Assembly (NCBI GenBank): GCA_003162415.1
Contig: PMOL01000013.1
Location: 124,001-188,000 of the forward strand
From: Candidatus Dormiibacterota bacterium
Lineage (GTDB): Bacteria; Chloroflexota; Dormibacteria; Aeolococcales; Aeolococcaceae
Direction: 5' to 3'
DNA length: 64,000 bases
Below, one piece after another: positions 7,761 through 15,764 of this stretch (its first letter is position 1; every line of letters begins with the position of its first letter). A program made the position numbers and the translations under genes. Below the pieces are notes generated by a model. It was not told where the DNA came from, did not search any database, and saw nothing but the letters and a program-made list of their open reading frames with translations.

Positions 7761-8091
7761 GTCTGGCACGTCAACTCCCGAACGACCTGCTGATCGACAT
7801 AGCGTAAGCGCGCAAGTCTGGCGTCCTCGTGGCCATCGATCGACTTGACCGGCAAGGGAGGGAAAGAGGACCCGCCGGTCATCGCGGACCACAGCTCTAG
7901 ATCGTGAGAATATGCATTATCAGGAGCTTTATTCGTGGTTGCGAGCCGTCTTCCGAGGGCTCTCCTCTTCACCAGTTGACCCGTCAAAGGGCTCGGCAAC
8001 TCGGAGTTGGCACCGCCCAACCGACCACCGAGACACTCCAGCCAGGCGTGGAACTCGGCCTCCAGACCATCCTTACCGAACTTACCGGGAC
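7761..8091. other. Intergenic region without a convincing gene
   Basis: These 331 nt separate the lysozyme and GNAT genes, both on the minus strand. The stretch is locally less GC-rich around 7900-7930 and holds the second copy of the 14-bp repeat (7916-7929), a small inverted repeat CAACTCGGAGTTG (7997-8009) that could belong to a lysozyme-gene terminator, and three CTTACC direct repeats at 8072, 8081 and 8091. A long minus-strand open frame crosses it but overlaps coding sequence at both ends and has no recognisable domain. No tRNA was recognised. Confidence 0.4.
7916..7929. repeat. Direct repeat copy 2 (ATTATCAGGAGCTT)
   Basis: This is identical to 6000-6013 and in the same orientation. 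It lies in the non-coding stretch upstream of the GNAT gene. See the first copy for interpretation. Confidence 0.35.
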
Positions 8092-9831
8092 TTACCCAAC
8101 CGGGTTGAACACTGGGATCGCCGGAGCCGCACACCCCGGACATGCCGGGGCCACCCAGAGCGTGTCTGAGCTGGACCGCCAGACGACGTCGATGGCGCCC
8201 CCGCCGGCAAACGCCACCGAGGACGGATCCGACGACGCGGTGGCACCGAGCCCCTCCGGGCCCACCAGTCCGCTGGCGGACGTGAACAGGGACGATGCCA
8301 TCAGCCCCGACGGCTCTCGCGAGTCGACGATCACCGACCCGGGAGCGAGGTCGACGACCGACGGGTTGCCGGCGACGGTCTCGGTGCCGAGGGCCACGCT
8401 GCCGGCCCAGGTCTGACCATTGAGTGCCCCGTGCCACAGCTGACCGGCGCTGTTCCAGAAGACGTCGATGCCGGCGCCGGCGGCGCTCACTGACGGATCG
8501 GCCGTGAGCGCGGTGGACGTCAGGCGCTTAGCGCCCAACCAGCCCATCGAGGTGCCGGTATCAGCCCAGAGGTCGCCGGAGGCATCGCGCCAGAAAACCG
8601 TGTCTGAGCCCTGGCCAGCACTCGCTACCACGGGATTCCCGCCGACGGCACCGGTGTTGAGCGGCGTGGCGCCGCTCCAGCCGGAGTGGTAGCGATCGAC
8701 CCAGAGACCGCCGTCCGAGCCCTTCCAGAAGACATCGAGAAAGCCGGGCGCCGGCGACACGGCGCGCGGCTGCGAACCGAGCGGCCCGAGACCGAGCGAG
8801 ACCGGCGCGGACCAGGTCCCGGTGCCGAACCATCCCGCGGTGAACCCCGTGTACCAGAGGTTGTGGTCCTCCCCTTCCCAGAACGCGTCAATCCGGTCAG
8901 GACCTGACGAGGCGACCGATGGATCCGACGCGAGGGTCGCCCCCGTGCCCCCGGCAGCGCTGATGTCGGCGGACGCCCTCCCCCACGTCCCGTTGCGGAA
9001 GGCGAGGCTCCAGAGATGCCCGTTGGTCCCGCGCCAGAGCACGTTGATGTCACCCGACTGGTCGGAGACCGTCTGCGGGGTCCCCGCCACGTTGGCCGCC
9101 TGCGGAAGCGCGGTCGGATCCGGGAACCCGAAGTAAGGAAGCGATCGAGCCCCACCCTGGTCCAGGTCCACGTGCCCCGGGATCCCGGGCACGTTACCGG
9201 CGTCGCTGAACTGCCAGACCTGCCAGCCGGTCCCGCCCCAGTTGTTTTCCGGGACCGAGGGTTGGCTGACGAACCAGTTCGCGACCCAGAGCGGATCCAG
9301 GGTGAATGCCGCTGAGTTGATGTTCCCGCTCCACCAGGACGGCGAGCAGTAGATCGCGGGCAGCGAGCCGATCGCGGCGCTGACCGTGTTCACCACGGTG
9401 CGCAGGTTGGCGACAACCACCGACTGGGGCTCGCCGTCGGTGGTCTCGACATCGATGGTTGGAACCAGGTCTCCGTGGGTGAACCCCACCGTGCGGAGTT
9501 GGGAGATGAGCAGATCGGCCTGGGCGACCGGGCTCTGGTTCGGTTCGAAGAACAGATAGGCGCCCGGCGTCACCCCGGCCGCGGACGCGCCCCGCCAGTT
9601 GGTCCCGAACTGCCCGTCCGGAGATCCGGCTCCATCCGCCGCGCGGATGTACGCGAACGAGATCCCCGAAGCCGCCACCGAGTGCCAGGCGATCGAGGAG
9701 CCCTGGTAGGCGCTGACGTCGACCCCCTCCCGAGTCGCCGAGGCGCGGCCGTCGGCCACGCGAAGCAACCCGCCGGGCAGGGCGGCCGTGAGCACCAGGG
9801 CTGTCGCGGTAACGGCGATCCGAGACCTCAC
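8092..9831 (-). CDS. Secreted GH25-type lysozyme with C-terminal beta-propeller-like repeats
   Basis: The 579-residue protein has a signal peptide (about 1-32). A GH25 muramidase-like domain follows (about 37-235), beginning with EGVDVSAYQG and carrying the catalytic Asp-x-Glu as Asp127/Glu129 (PTIDVET). The C-terminal 330 residues hold repeats of about 45-50 residues with the pattern F-W-x-G-x-D-x-x-L-W, as in PLL/sialidase-like beta-propellers that bind glycans. It should act outside the cell on peptidoglycan, its own or that of competitors. The gene stands alone and is divergent from the DUF929 gene. Confidence 0.8.
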   Translation of the reverse strand: MRSRIAVTATALVLTAALPGGLLRVADGRASATREGVDVSAYQGSSIAWHSVAASGISFAYIRAADGAGSPDGQFGTNWRGASAAGVTPGAYLFFEPNQSPVAQADLLISQLRTVGFTHGDLVPTIDVETTDGEPQSVVVANLRTVVNTVSAAIGSLPAIYCSPSWWSGNINSAAFTLDPLWVANWFVSQPSVPENNWGGTGWQVWQFSDAGNVPGIPGHVDLDQGGARSLPYFGFPDPTALPQAANVAGTPQTVSDQSGDINVLWRGTNGHLWSLAFRNGTWGRASADISAAGGTGATLASDPSVASSGPDRIDAFWEGEDHNLWYTGFTAGWFGTGTWSAPVSLGLGPLGSQPRAVSPAPGFLDVFWKGSDGGLWVDRYHSGWSGATPLNTGAVGGNPVVASAGQGSDTVFWRDASGDLWADTGTSMGWLGAKRLTSTALTADPSVSAAGAGIDVFWNSAGQLWHGALNGQTWAGSVALGTETVAGNPSVVDLAPGSVIVDSREPSGLMASSLFTSASGLVGPEGLGATASSDPSSVAFAGGGAIDVVWRSSSDTLWVAPACPGCAAPAIPVFNPVG

Positions 9832-9993
9832 GCCACCGCCAGAGGGGAACCCACCATTGACGTGAGGATAGACACGGATGTCGGACCTGTTGGGTTCGTC
9901 ACCGTATCTTCATGTGCGCTCCCGTGGGCGTCGATCGGGGGGCCATGACCTCGGGACACCCAGTCGAAAGGTTGGTCCGCTACCCTGAACGGC

Positions 9994-10947
9994 GTGGATC
10001 AGTCGACCCCGCGCAAGCCCGCGGGCAAAAGGCCCCTGCCGGCCGGCAAAACACCTGCCAGGCCCCTGACCAAGAAGCAGCGCCGCAACCAGGCGGCGGC
10101 GAGGTCAGTCTCTCTCGAGAGCCGGAGGCCATGGCAGTCACCAACGATCGTGACCTTCTCGAGCGTTGCCATCGTGGCGGTGGTGCTCATCGTGATCGTG
10201 GTGATCAACGCGGCAGGCGGTGGGAATGCGGCGGTGAACAAGCCGGTCCCGCAGGCAATCCTGACCGCGGTCGAGAATCCAAGCCCGTCGGTGGTCACGA
10301 CCGTGGGAACGGGTGGTTACAGCGGAGAGATGGTTCGCCTCCCTGCCTCGGCGAAGCTGGTCTCGAATGGGAAGCCGATGGTCGTCTTCGTCGGAGCCGA
10401 GTACTGCCCGTATTGCGCGGCTGAGCGCTGGTCGATGGTGATGTGGCTGTCGCGCTTCGGCACCTTCAAGAACCTCTCGGAGATCCTGTCCTCATCCACC
10501 GACGTCGACCCCAACACCAATTCGTTTTCGTTCTACAAGTCGTCGTACTCAAGCCCCTACATCACCTTCAGCCCGAACGAGATCGAGGATCGGAACCAGC
10601 AGCCGCTGCAGTCGATGAGCGCCCAGGTGACCAAGATCTTCACCACCTACGACACCCCTCCGTATGCCACAGCGAGCGGCGGGTTCCCATTCCTCGACAT
10701 CGGTGGGGTGTTCAACCTGTACACGACGAGCTATGACCCTGCCATTCTGCAGAATCTGTCCTGGAGCCAGATCGCCGCAAAGCTCAGCAATGCGAGCGAT
10801 CCGGTGACCAAGGCGATCGTGGGCAACGCCAACATCCTCACCGCCGCGACCTGTATCGCCACGGGGAATCAGCCGTCGTCGGTGTGCAGTAGCAACCCCA
10901 TCCCGGTAATCGAACAAGCGTTGGCGCAGATCAAGCCCAAGGGCTGA
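9994..10947 (+). CDS. DUF929 membrane-anchored thioredoxin-like protein
   Basis: The 317-residue protein has a Lys/Arg-rich cytoplasmic N-terminus (1-48), one membrane helix (about 51-72) and an extracytoplasmic DUF929 domain with a redox motif CPYC at 138-141 in [16 protein letters not shown]. Two further cysteines lie near the C-terminus. It is probably a DsbA-like or DsbD-like thiol oxidoreductase acting outside the membrane. The GTG start has no clear Shine-Dalgarno; a TACCCT -10-like element ends 8 nt before it, which suggests a leaderless or near-leaderless mRNA. It is followed by dsbB after 36 nt. Confidence 0.82.
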   Translation: MDQSTPRKPAGKRPLPAGKTPARPLTKKQRRNQAAARSVSLESRRPWQSPTIVTFSSVAIVAVVLIVIVVINAAGGGNAAVNKPVPQAILTAVENPSPSVVTTVGTGGYSGEMVRLPASAKLVSNGKPMVVFVGAEYCPYCAAERWSMVMWLSRFGTFKNLSEILSSSTDVDPNTNSFSFYKSSYSSPYITFSPNEIEDRNQQPLQSMSAQVTKIFTTYDTPPYATASGGFPFLDIGGVFNLYTTSYDPAILQNLSWSQIAAKLSNASDPVTKAIVGNANILTAATCIATGNQPSSVCSSNPIPVIEQALAQIKPKG

Positions 10948-10983
10948 CCAGCCCAAGGAGCTGATCGCGACTGGGAGGCGCGA

Positions 10984-11619
10984 GTGGCTGTTATCACCTC
11001 TTCTGGGGTCATCAACACCGGCTACGCGGTGCTCGCATTGGTCGCGGATGCCCTGGTCCTCCTGGCGGCAATCGCCTTCATCTACTCACGCACATCGCCC
11101 TCGGCACACGAGTGGTGGGGGCGTCTGCGCGACGGCGTCACTCCGTTCGCGCTCCAGGTTGCCTGGATCGTGGCGGTTCTGGCCACCTTTGGCAGCCTCT
11201 TCCTGCAGTTCTTCGAGCAGCTTGACCCGTGCGAGTTCTGCTGGTTTCAGCGCATCTGCATGTACCCGCTGTCGCTCCTGCTCGGCATCGCCGCATTCCG
11301 CGGCGACGTGCAGGTCGCGAAGCGGTACTTCATAGGCCTGTCGCTCGTGGGCGCCGGCCTTGCCATCTATCACTACCAGCTGGAGCACATCCCCCAGCCG
11401 ACCGTCTGCGGGAGTGCGGTGCCCTGCAATGTCGCGGTGATCAACATCTTCGGATTCATCTCTGTGCCGTTCCTGTCGATGGCCGCCTTCCTGCTCATCT
11501 CGACGCTGCTGCTGATGGCGCGCGGCCGCGACACCGATGACGACGACGAAGATCTCGAGGTGATCGAGGGCAGCGTGGAGATCGACTCCGACGACAACCA
11601 CATTCCCGCGACCGTCTGA
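10984..11619 (+). CDS. dsbB: Disulfide bond formation protein B
   Basis: The 211-residue protein has four to five membrane helices. The quinone-linked redox pair is CEFC at 83-86 (DPCEFCWFQR, a family hallmark), and a second pair is Cys142 and Cys148. DsbB passes electrons from a DsbA-like oxidase to quinone. An acidic C-terminal tail (about 182-205) follows the last helix. The GTG start is preceded by GGGAGG. Pairing with the DUF929 gene suggests that DUF929 is its thiol partner. Confidence 0.9.
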   Translation: MAVITSSGVINTGYAVLALVADALVLLAAIAFIYSRTSPSAHEWWGRLRDGVTPFALQVAWIVAVLATFGSLFLQFFEQLDPCEFCWFQRICMYPLSLLLGIAAFRGDVQVAKRYFIGLSLVGAGLAIYHYQLEHIPQPTVCGSAVPCNVAVINIFGFISVPFLSMAAFLLISTLLLMARGRDTDDDDEDLEVIEGSVEIDSDDNHIPATV

Positions 11620-11623
11620 CCGT

Positions 11624-12349
11624 TTAGACGAGTTCGCCCAGGTACTTCGGGAGCATCTGACGCCACGTCGACCAGTCGTGGTCGTACTCGGAACCCCACG
11701 GGTCGACGCGGTTCGGGATCCCCTTGCGGCCGAGGACATGCGCAAGCCGCCACGACTCGCCGATGTTCTCCCACCGCCCCTCGCCGGACGCGAGGATCGC
11801 GTGACGAGTCTGCAGGAGCGCGAGGTGTTCGCCGTTGAGGTCCGGGAGGAAATACGACGGCGTCGCGAAATAGAGGTCGTCGCCGGCGTCCTCACCCACA
11901 AATCGGGCGACGTCGTAGGTGCCGCTCATCCCCACCGCGTTGGTGATCACATCCGGATAGTGGCAGAGCAGCGACACGGCGTTGAATGCGCCGATCGACG
12001 CCCCGGCGGTGATAACGGTGATGTCTGGGCTGTCGCAGTCCATGCGAATCATGGGGATCAGCTCGTGACGGACGAACTCGATGAATCCACGGGTGATCGC
12101 CGCTCGATAGCGCGCATCGCCGTCCTCGCGAAGCATCGCCTTGCCCGAGACACTGTCGCAGGAGTAGATCTTCGCCCGACCCGCTTCGAGGTACTCCCCC
12201 ACCGAGTCCACGAGCCACATTCGCTCGATCTCCTCGGCGTCGCCCCCCGCAGTCGGGAAGACGATCACCGGCCGGCCGAAATGCCCCCAGCGCGCAACCG
12301 TGACGTCGCTCTCGACCCGGTTGGAATACCAACGCTCTCGCCTCTTCAT
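11624..12349 (-). CDS. Esterase, PF00756-like alpha/beta hydrolase
   Basis: The 241-residue protein has the nucleophile elbow GASIGAF with Ser118, and a late histidine at His224 (EYDHDW), consistent with the esterase/antigen-85/Fes fold. No signal peptide is visible, so it is probably cytoplasmic. It is the last gene of a minus-strand operon (ATP-grasp, S51-like protein, esterase, esterase), 37 nt after the preceding gene. In this context it may hydrolyse or transfer the acyl product of the ATP-grasp ligases; that is inference. Confidence 0.78.
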   Translation of the reverse strand: MKRRERWYSNRVESDVTVARWGHFGRPVIVFPTAGGDAEEIERMWLVDSVGEYLEAGRAKIYSCDSVSGKAMLREDGDARYRAAITRGFIEFVRHELIPMIRMDCDSPDITVITAGASIGAFNAVSLLCHYPDVITNAVGMSGTYDVARFVGEDAGDDLYFATPSYFLPDLNGEHLALLQTRHAILASGEGRWENIGESWRLAHVLGRKGIPNRVDPWGSEYDHDWSTWRQMLPKYLGELV

Positions 12350-12386
12350 GGCCGCAAAGTCTCGCGCATCGGTGCGGAGTGGCGCA

Positions 12387-13547
12387 TCACCCCGGATAAA
12401 TCAGGCGCGCTTCACCCGGAAAGAGCCAGCCCAAACCGTCGAGCAGCCGGTCGCGCCAGTTGATCCAGTTGTGGCCGTCGAGGGCCTCCATCACCCGGAG
12501 CTCGTCGCACATTCGCTCCAGCACTTCGGCCATCGCCCGATCCGGCACTGCAAGAGGCTCGAAGGCCCCGTAGGTCAGAAAGATGCGATCGGTGACCTTC
12601 TTGGGATGGGCGCGCACCGAGTTGACGAAACGGACCACCGGTTCGAACACGTCGCCGAATGTGCCAGACGGGGTTGCCTCCGTGAATCGCAACGACGGCG
12701 ATTCCAGCAGCAACGCTCCATAGAAGCCCGGCGCGCGGACGGCCGCGGAGAGCGCGGCGACGCCGCCGAAGCTCGCACCCATGAGCACCCTTCCCCGAGG
12801 ATCGCCCCGAAGCCGGAGCGAGCCCTCGATGTGCGGAACCAGCTCGCCGGTCAGGAACCGGCTGTGCGCCGCGCTCGCCCCGTACTCGCGCAGACGGTCG
12901 CCCGGGTGCGTGAAGGCAACGACGCAGTCGGCCATCAGCCGGCGGTACATCAGGTTGTCGAGCACGGTCGCCATTGACGAGTACTGGAGGAAATCGCCGC
13001 CGTCGTGCACCACGAGGAGTGGCATCCGGCGATCGCGGCGCATGCGCGACGGGATGTACAGGGTCACCTGCGCATCGCGCCGCAGCGCTCGGCTCGGAAG
13101 GCGCAGATCGACGAGCTCGCCCGACACCACGGTTGGATCCGGGTACGCCCAATCCGGTGTGAGATACCCGTCCGCCTCGAGCACGGACTGCGATCCGATC
13201 GGTTCGCCCACGACCCGCGGGTTGAGGGGGTCGTTCATGCTCTCGGTGCTCTCGCCGCGCCTCACCAGGATCCGGTACTGGATGCGGGCCCCTCGCGGCA
13301 GCTCGACACTTGCGTACCAGAGGTCGGTCCCCTTGAGACGGCGGAGCGGCAGCGGAATCGGGATCTCGGGCATTCGATGATCGACGGCGACCCCGTCGGC
13401 GTCACCGCGCCACAGAAACGTGCAGATGGGTCCCTCGACGAGCGGTACCCGCTGTTCGCGCAGGAGCTGATCGATCGCCTCAGGGGAACTGCCCTCGCTG
13501 CGCAGGCGGGTGAGTGCCCGCGGACCGCGGGCTGGGCCGGGGCTCAC
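12387..13547 (-). CDS. Enterochelin-esterase-like alpha/beta hydrolase
   Basis: The 386-residue protein has an N-terminal beta-rich region (about 35-135, similar in layout to the E-set domain of Fes) and a C-terminal hydrolase domain. The nucleophile elbow is MGASFGG with Ser259 and the catalytic histidine is probably His359 (DGHNW). The GTG start follows the stop of the S51-like gene after 2 nt, so the genes are translationally coupled. Family members hydrolyse siderophore esters or related compounds; the substrate here is unknown. Confidence 0.8.
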   Translation of the reverse strand: MSPGPARGPRALTRLRSEGSSPEAIDQLLREQRVPLVEGPICTFLWRGDADGVAVDHRMPEIPIPLPLRRLKGTDLWYASVELPRGARIQYRILVRRGESTESMNDPLNPRVVGEPIGSQSVLEADGYLTPDWAYPDPTVVSGELVDLRLPSRALRRDAQVTLYIPSRMRRDRRMPLLVVHDGGDFLQYSSMATVLDNLMYRRLMADCVVAFTHPGDRLREYGASAAHSRFLTGELVPHIEGSLRLRGDPRGRVLMGASFGGVAALSAAVRAPGFYGALLLESPSLRFTEATPSGTFGDVFEPVVRFVNSVRAHPKKVTDRIFLTYGAFEPLAVPDRAMAEVLERMCDELRVMEALDGHNWINWRDRLLDGLGWLFPGEARLIYPG

Positions 13548-13549
13548 GA

Positions 13550-14470
13550 TCAGGCGGCTTGCGCCCCCCGCAGCACCTGGCCATCCTCCGCGACCACGCC
13601 GACGGAGGTGAGATCGGCGAGGCGTCCCGAGCGCAGCTCAAGGCGATCACCTGGATCGAGCAGCACGCAGACGCTCGGCGCGCAGCGGCGTGCCAGCACG
13701 GCGAGTCGATCCGGGTCATGTGCGTGCAGGCGCGATGTGGCGGCGGGAAGCGCGACCATCCCGCGAGCAACGCCGATGCCGATGTCGTAGATCTCATCCG
13801 GCCGGCCCGCCGGGTCGTCATCGTCGATGACCACGATCCGCTCCGAGACGGCCACGCAGCCGGATGACCACGCGAGCAGCGGTCGCTCCTCGATCAACGC
13901 CGCGAGGTGGCCGAGGTGCAGGCAGTCGTTGAGCACGCCGACGTGCCCTCCGGCGATGGCGATCGCCGCGCACCCGGCGACGATCGCTGCCACCTCCTCG
14001 CGATGCCGGGTTATGGCCGGACGCTCGTGGGGTGGGTTCTGCGCATAAAAATGCTCATACGCCGCGGCGATGGACGACGTATGCGTCTCGTCGAGCATCC
14101 GCACTGCGTCGATCGCCGCGTCGAGCTCTGAACCTGGTCGGCGTTGCGCCTCGGCAAAGCGCCTTCGGATCACCTCCAGGCCGGCGAGGGCGTGGCGCAG
14201 TCGGAGCAGGTAGAGCTCGCGAAGCTCATCGATCTGGGTGCGCAACAGCCGTTCGGCGTCGGCATAGCCGGGGTCACTTTCGAGGATGTCGAGGCGGCGG
14301 CCGTAGAGGTTGAGATTTCGGGAACCGCCTCCAAGCCTCCTGTCCACCTCGGCGTCGTTGCGCTCACCCTCCTCCCATCCGGCTGTCACCAGGGCGACCG
14401 GACCGTCGACACCGAAAGCCGCGATCTCCGCTGCCAGGTCGACCCCATCGAGTGGCCCGAGCAGGGTCAC
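13550..14470 (-). CDS. Peptidase S51 / class-I amidotransferase-like protein
   Basis: The 306-residue protein has a Rossmann-like C-terminal half with the order seen in the S51 (peptidase E, cyanophycinase) family: AIAGGHVGVL at about 172-180 followed by LLAWSSGCVAVSE at about 198-210, where cyanophycinases have GGN and a G-x-S-A-G elbow. Ser203 or Cys205 would be the nucleophile. A helical Arg/Glu-rich insert (about 70-160) sits between. The GTG start is 5 nt downstream of the ATP-grasp stop. S51 enzymes cleave iso- or beta-linked peptides, so a role in processing or recycling the ligase product is plausible. The family assignment is moderate because the elbow is atypical. Confidence 0.6.
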   Translation of the reverse strand: MTLLGPLDGVDLAAEIAAFGVDGPVALVTAGWEEGERNDAEVDRRLGGGSRNLNLYGRRLDILESDPGYADAERLLRTQIDELRELYLLRLRHALAGLEVIRRRFAEAQRRPGSELDAAIDAVRMLDETHTSSIAAAYEHFYAQNPPHERPAITRHREEVAAIVAGCAAIAIAGGHVGVLNDCLHLGHLAALIEERPLLAWSSGCVAVSERIVVIDDDDPAGRPDEIYDIGIGVARGMVALPAATSRLHAHDPDRLAVLARRCAPSVCVLLDPGDRLELRSGRLADLTSVGVVAEDGQVLRGAQAA

Positions 14471-14475
14471 CTGCC

Positions 14476-15699
14476 TCACGAGGCGTGCACGCGAACCGTC
14501 TCGCCGGCAACGTTGAGCATCTGGTGGACGGTGTCGAAGTCCGGGTGCGCCATCCGGATCCACGCGTTGGCCATGTACCCGGCCTCGACCGCCTGGGTCG
14601 CCGTGCCGCTGGGCGGAACGTAGCTGTCGAGGATCCACTCGCCGAACTCGCGCTGCACCTCCTCGAGGCCGTCGTAGTGGGTGATCACCCCGTCGCGATC
14701 CGGGCGGAGCGCGACGATCCCAGCGGCACGGCGCCGCGACAGCGGGCGCTCGACGCGGTGATGCACGATCGCGTTCGCCCATTCCCGATAGATGTCGATG
14801 TCGTTGCCCGCCGAGTAGAGATCCCAGGCGCGCACGCCCGGCGGACGGCACCCTATCTCGCTGAAGCGGAGGCCCTTGGGTCCGAAGAACCACTCCATGT
14901 GGGTCGCCGATGTCCCGATACCGAGCGCCTCGATAGCGCGCAGACCGAGCTGTCGCACCTCAGCGTAGTCGGGCGCGGTGTCAACCTGGTTGGTCGAGAT
15001 GAACTGCGGGCTGATCCAGCGCTCGCGCATCGCCTCGAGGACGTTCGGGTAGTAGTGCGAGATGAAGTCATAGACGGGATGGCCGTCGATGCTGATCGTG
15101 TCGTAGAAGCCCTCATGACCTTCTACGAACTCCTCGACGGCGATGTCCGTGGCGCCGGACTGGCCAAGCTCTGTGAGCGCGCGGTCGAGCTCCGCGTCGG
15201 AGTCGACGCGCACCGTTCCCGATGCCCCGGCCGCGGCACGGGGCTTGAGGATGGTCGGGTAGCCGACTCGGGCAACAAAGTCACGGACCTCCGCCGCACT
15301 CGTGGCTCCGGTCGATTGCGCGGTCTGGATTCCGACCGCGCGCAGCGCGTCTTTCATCGCGGGCTTGTCCCGGCAGAGATATGCGGTGTGCACGGTCGTT
15401 CCGGGAATGCCGCAGGCCTCCCTGGCGTAGGCGGCCGCCATGGTGTGCGACTCGATCGTCGATTCGAGCGCGTCGACCCATACCTTGCTCTGCGCGAAGC
15501 GCACCGCCTCGATGAGCGCGCCCACGTCGGTGACGTTCGGAATCTGCTCGTAATGGAGCATCCAGCCCCGGAGGTCGGCGTCAAGCCAGTCGGCGGGCCG
15601 CTCACCGATACCGATCACGTCTGCCCCGGCTTCGGCGAGGCCACGAACGAACTCGCGCTGATTCGGGGGGAATGCCGGCTCCACGAAGATGACGTTCAC
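14476..15699 (-). CDS. ATP-grasp ligase 1 of the cluster
   Basis: The 407-residue protein has a preATP-grasp region (about 1-115), then CRDKPAMKDAL (about 125-135), the ATP-binding lysine in ILKPRAAAGASGT, an EEFVEG strand, and the metal-binding end segment HMEWFFGPKGLRFSEIGCRPPG. This is the D-Ala-D-Ala-ligase/carbamoyl-phosphate-synthetase-like ATP-grasp layout, which forms an acyl phosphate and joins it to an amine. It is clearly paralogous to the two following ATP-grasps. The GTG start has AGGA 8 nt upstream. It leads a four-gene minus-strand operon. Confidence 0.85.
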   Translation of the reverse strand: MNVIFVEPAFPPNQREFVRGLAEAGADVIGIGERPADWLDADLRGWMLHYEQIPNVTDVGALIEAVRFAQSKVWVDALESTIESHTMAAAYAREACGIPGTTVHTAYLCRDKPAMKDALRAVGIQTAQSTGATSAAEVRDFVARVGYPTILKPRAAAGASGTVRVDSDAELDRALTELGQSGATDIAVEEFVEGHEGFYDTISIDGHPVYDFISHYYPNVLEAMRERWISPQFISTNQVDTAPDYAEVRQLGLRAIEALGIGTSATHMEWFFGPKGLRFSEIGCRPPGVRAWDLYSAGNDIDIYREWANAIVHHRVERPLSRRRAAGIVALRPDRDGVITHYDGLEEVQREFGEWILDSYVPPSGTATQAVEAGYMANAWIRMAHPDFDTVHQMLNVAGETVRVHAS

Positions 15700-15764
15700 G
15701 CGCAGATCCTACCCGCTGGGTCACAACCCGTCCCTCGCCGCCTGACTACACTCGCCAAAGCTCA
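15700..15764. promoter_or_regulatory. Divergent promoter region between ATP-grasp genes
   Basis: These 65 nt separate two divergent paralogous ATP-grasp genes. A TACACT -10-like element at 15747-15752 ends 12 nt before the plus-strand ATG, implying a very short leader. No convincing -35 or operator is seen. Shared control of both arms is likely from the layout. Confidence 0.4.

Noticed and set aside
7547-8437. Long minus-strand open frame across the lysozyme/GNAT gap
   Set aside because: Both ends overlap confident genes in other frames, the composition is Arg-rich as in GC-rich shadows, and no domain or ribosome-binding site supports it.
11613-11630. CGTCT-N8-AGACG inverted repeat between dsbB and esterase
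   Set aside because: The stem has only five pairs with a large loop and overlaps stop codons; too weak to call a terminator.
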